NCBI RefSeq assembly: GCF_000429925.1 | Contig: NZ_AUCU01000018.1 | Span: forward strand, 1-64,000 | Source of the DNA: Desulfatirhabdium butyrativorans DSM 18734 | GTDB lineage: Bacteria > Desulfobacterota > Desulfobacteria > Desulfobacterales > Desulfatirhabdiaceae | Direction: 5' to 3' | Length of the DNA: 64,000 nucleotides | Shown: one piece after another, positions 62,024-64,000 of the stretch | How the letters are laid out: each line of letters opens with the position of its first letter | Numbering within the stretch: the first letter of the stretch is position 1 | Notes under the pieces: model-generated | What the model was told of the DNA's origin: nothing | Databases searched by the model: none | The model's input: the letters and a program-made list of their open reading frames with translations, nothing else | Program-made: the position numbers and the translations under genes

Positions 62024-62800
62024 ATGTCTAAACGGTTTCTAAACCAGCCAGTGCTATGGCTTCTCGTTCTTCTGGCAACCGGAGCCATCGATGTTTACGC
62101 CGGAGAGCAAATCACGGTCAGTGCGGCCATCAGCCTGAAAAATGCCTTCGAGGACATCGCCGTTCTGTATGAAAAACGGCACCCGGACATCAAGCTCTTG
62201 TTCAATTTTGGCGCCTCCGGTGACCTGGCCAGGCAGATCGAAGGCGGCGCACCGGTGGATGTATTTGCCTCTGCAGCTCAGAAGGACATGGACCAACTGG
62301 ACCAGAAGGGGTTCATTGAGCGCTCCACCCGGAAAAATTTTGTCGGTAACACGGTGGTGTTGATCAAACCGGCATCATCCGGTATGGATATCCGGGGATT
62401 CGAGGATTTGCTCAAACCCGGGGTCAAAATGGTCGCCATCGGCAATCCCAAAACCGTTCCTGCAGGGCGCTATGCCCAGGAAGTGTTGATCAGCCTGAAA
62501 TTGTGGGATAGCATCCCGGGAAAAATCGTTTTTACCGAAAACGTCCGTCAGGTTCTCGATTACATCGCCAAAAACGAAGCCGATGCCGGGATCGTCTATG
62601 CGACGGACGCAATGGTCAGGGCCAGGGAAGTGGTGGTCATCGCCAGGGCGCCGTCCGGCTCTCACACGCCGATCGTTTATCCCCTTGCTCTGGTGGCTGC
62701 ATCGACCCATGCAGATGCCGCTCGGGATTTCATCAAGGTCATCCTGTCGGATGAGGGCATGAAAACCCTTCAGAAATACGGATTTGAACCGGTCCGATAG
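62024..62800 (+). CDS. modA: Molybdate/tungstate ABC transporter substrate-binding protein
   Basis: A 258-residue periplasmic protein. LNQPVLWLLVLLATGAIDVY with cleavage after VYA is a signal peptide. ITVSAAISLKNAFEDIAVLY supplies the oxyanion Ser residues. NFGASGDLARQIEGGAPVDV follows, AAQKDMDQLD is a ModA motif, and GIVYATDAMV closes the second lobe. It binds molybdate or tungstate for the enzymes of this island. modB follows after a 113-base gap. Confidence 0.92.
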   Translation: MSKRFLNQPVLWLLVLLATGAIDVYAGEQITVSAAISLKNAFEDIAVLYEKRHPDIKLLFNFGASGDLARQIEGGAPVDVFASAAQKDMDQLDQKGFIERSTRKNFVGNTVVLIKPASSGMDIRGFEDLLKPGVKMVAIGNPKTVPAGRYAQEVLISLKLWDSIPGKIVFTENVRQVLDYIAKNEADAGIVYATDAMVRAREVVVIARAPSGSHTPIVYPLALVAASTHADAARDFIKVILSDEGMKTLQKYGFEPVR

Positions 62801-62913
62801 AAAACGCCCGAACAGGAAGAATCCTGTTGACGGCTTCGCAAAAAAACCGGATGTATCGCGTTCCGCCTGATCGCGCGGCATCCGGATCTTTTTTCGACAT
62901 TCCTTCATATCGT

Positions 62914-63570
62914 ATGGACGAGACCATGTTGTTCTCATTGCGCCTGACCGTTCAGGTAGCCGTTACGGCCACGGTGCTGATGATCGTCTTCGGCGTGAGT
63001 ACCGCTTACCTTCTGGCAAGAAGGCCCTTCAGGGGAAGAAACCTGGTGGATATGCTCATCACCCTCCCCCTGATTCTGCCACCGACAGTCACGGGATATT
63101 ATCTGATCATCCTGTTCGGCCGCAGTGGGGTCATCGGAAAATGGATCTATGAATATACCGGATGGAGCATCATGTTCACCTGGTATGCCGCTGTGCTGGC
63201 AGCATTTGTCGTTTCCGTGCCGCTGCTGATCAAAACCGCCCGGGCGGCCATCGAGTCTGTTGATCAGGACATCATCAGCGCCGCCATGGCACTGGGGCTA
63301 ACGGAACGGCAGATCGTGATCCACATCACCCTGCCTCTGGCGAAAAAGGGTATTTTCGCAGGCATCGTGCTGGCTTTCGCCCGCTCGCTCGGAGAGTTTG
63401 GCGCCACGCTGATGCTGGCGGGCAACATTCCGGGTAAAACCAGCACCATGCCGCTTGCCATCTACGCTTTTGCCAACAGCGGGGAATGGGATAAGGCCAA
63501 TTTCCTGGTTATCCTGCTGACCTTCGTTTCTGGTTTGGCCCTGTTTCTGGCCAATCGCTTCAGTCGGTGA
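62914..63570 (+). CDS. modB: Molybdate ABC transporter permease
   Basis: A 218-residue permease with five helices. MLFSLRLTVQVAVTATVLMI starts the core. TLPLILPPTVTGYYLIILFG and MALGLTERQIVIHITLPLAK (EAA-like loop) precede FARSLGEFGATLMLAGNIPG, the ModB signature. ATG 62914 is chosen since the upstream frame (62827-62913) overlaps a fragment of the dispersed element. No modC ATPase gene follows, so the transporter needs an ATPase encoded elsewhere. Confidence 0.9.
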   Translation: MDETMLFSLRLTVQVAVTATVLMIVFGVSTAYLLARRPFRGRNLVDMLITLPLILPPTVTGYYLIILFGRSGVIGKWIYEYTGWSIMFTWYAAVLAAFVVSVPLLIKTARAAIESVDQDIISAAMALGLTERQIVIHITLPLAKKGIFAGIVLAFARSLGEFGATLMLAGNIPGKTSTMPLAIYAFANSGEWDKANFLVILLTFVSGLALFLANRFSR

Positions 63571-63615
63571 AACGAAGGGGATGCAACCCCTTTTCGTTGC
63601 CATTCCCAGGTTGAT

Positions 63616-63651
63616 TTTTTCGAGACGATCCGTTTCGATGGTCTCGAAAAA
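63616..63651. terminator. Perfect 11-bp hairpin downstream of modB
   Basis: TTTTTCGAGAC pairs with GTCTCGAAAAA around a 14-base loop. With A and T tracts in the stem it could act on either strand. Confidence 0.4.
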
Positions 63652-63731
63652 GTCGATTGGTCTCAAAGAACCCGTATTCACCCTTACTCCCCGATACAAG
63701 TCAAAGAAGCGACTTTTGCGAGTCCACTAAA

Positions 63732-63749
63732 TATGCCAATATTGACATA
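63732..63749. promoter_or_regulatory. Operator palindrome, copy 3 (one mismatch)
   Basis: TATGCCAA-TA-TTGACATA matches copies 1 and 2 except one base in the left arm. With one extra base on each side it stays symmetric. It lies about 145 bases upstream of the start of the last gene. TTGACA at 63742 could be a -35 box for that gene. Confidence 0.6.
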
Positions 63750-63892
63750 TCGAATCCGATGATGTAATGAGGCAACCATTCGCTCTGGAAACGTTCTATC
63801 GGGCCTGAGAAGTCCACGCGTGATGCATATGGATTTGTTCACATCCATCCAGAACATCACGCATTTCCTTCCACCTGAAATGGAGCAGTCGT

Positions 63893-64000
63893 ATGACGGA
63901 CACAGTAACGATAAACGGTCATGTTGTAGCATATTCAGCCGGTCAAACCATACTGGAAGTCGCAGAATCTCATGGAATAGGCATTCCCACTCTGTGCTAC
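63893..64000 (+). CDS. N-terminal 2Fe-2S domain of a NuoG/HndD/FdhA-like protein (partial)
   Basis: The first 36 residues, MTDTVTINGHVVAYSAGQTI and then LEVAESHGIGIPTLCY, run off the right edge. T-TING--V-A--GQTILE-A---GI-IPTLCY is the standard opening of the ferredoxin-like 2Fe-2S domain of complex-I NuoG, iron hydrogenase HndD and NAD-linked formate dehydrogenase alpha subunits. The first cluster Cys is the one in TLCY. GGAG is 9 bases upstream. In a molybdenum island with operator copy 3 upstream, a formate dehydrogenase-type partner is most likely. Confidence 0.75.
   Translation, partial: MTDTVTINGHVVAYSAGQTILEVAESHGIGIPTLCY

Larger units (their letters stand above)
63571..63892. other. 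Intergenic region after modB with two hairpins and operator copy 3
   Basis: AACGAA-GGGG...CCCC-TTTTCGTT (63576-63598) is a hairpin 6 bases after modB. TTTTTCGAGAC (63616-63626) and GTCTCGAAAAA (63641-63651) form a second perfect 11-bp hairpin. Both could terminate modB. The palindrome at 63732 precedes the next gene. No gene is supported here. Confidence 0.55.

Noticed and set aside
1-64000. tRNA, rRNA and riboswitch genes
   Set aside because: I looked for tRNA T-arm words, rRNA signatures and molybdenum-cofactor or cobalamin riboswitch cores in the long leaders and found none I could support by eye.

Overview
This window looks like a chromosomal segment of a sulfate-reducing or syntrophic Desulfobacterota (former Deltaproteobacteria) bacterium, of the short-chain fatty-acid-oxidising kind. 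The assignment rests on content, not on any search. The evidence is a beta-oxidation operon with TRAP uptake, ETF with ETF:quinone oxidoreductase, a molybdenum hydroxylase with a MobA-HD fusion protein, a SulP permease, and many intergenic GGGCAGT-type repeats.

Layout. 1-4387: a ruined defence island. It holds the 3' end of an IS1634-like transposase inserted in the start of a large helicase gene, antitoxin genes, a frameshifted ParE toxin, and an N-terminally shortened adenine methyltransferase. 4388-18251: a long plus-strand carboxylic-acid degradation operon behind a good sigma-54 promoter (hydroxyacyl-CoA dehydrogenase, two acyl-CoA dehydrogenases, thiolase, CoA-transferase, TRAP DctPQM, enoyl-CoA hydratase, MFS carrier, old-yellow-enzyme reductase). 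18406-21078: an Rpn-type nuclease, an SDR and a glycosyltransferase. 21190-30391: a complete type I-E CRISPR-Cas locus on the minus strand with 13 repeats. Its cas3 is split by a frameshift inside the HD nuclease domain, and its leader-distal repeat has become a perfect hairpin.

30878-38218 (minus): TetR, SulP permease, a cytidylate-kinase-like/receiver fusion, a membrane histidine kinase, a receiver, a histidine-kinase-like phosphotransfer protein and another receiver. This reads as one multistep phosphorelay. 38731-43704: an orphan oligopeptide ABC ATPase, AzlCD, and ZnuBC divergent from a Fur-family regulator. 43722-49598: alanine racemase, ETF beta and alpha, ETF-QO and EF-P lysine ligase. 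The ETF genes are the likely electron outlet for the acyl-CoA dehydrogenases of the first operon.

49720-64000: a molybdenum island. IclR, MobA-HD and a TPR/HEPN protein run left. A histidine phosphatase, the three subunits of a xanthine-dehydrogenase-family hydroxylase and a ThiF-like protein run right. Beyond these lie an FmdE/MoeA-like protein, two decayed molybdopterin oxidoreductase genes, ModA, ModB and the start of a 2Fe-2S protein. Three copies of an 18-bp palindrome carrying TTGACA on both strands lie at 53313, 61319 and 63732, at the heads of these units. I read them as a local IclR-type operator and a small regulon. The most unusual points are this operator family, the HEPN RNase-like gene coupled to MobA-HD, the kinase-fold/receiver phosphorelay, and the broken cas3.
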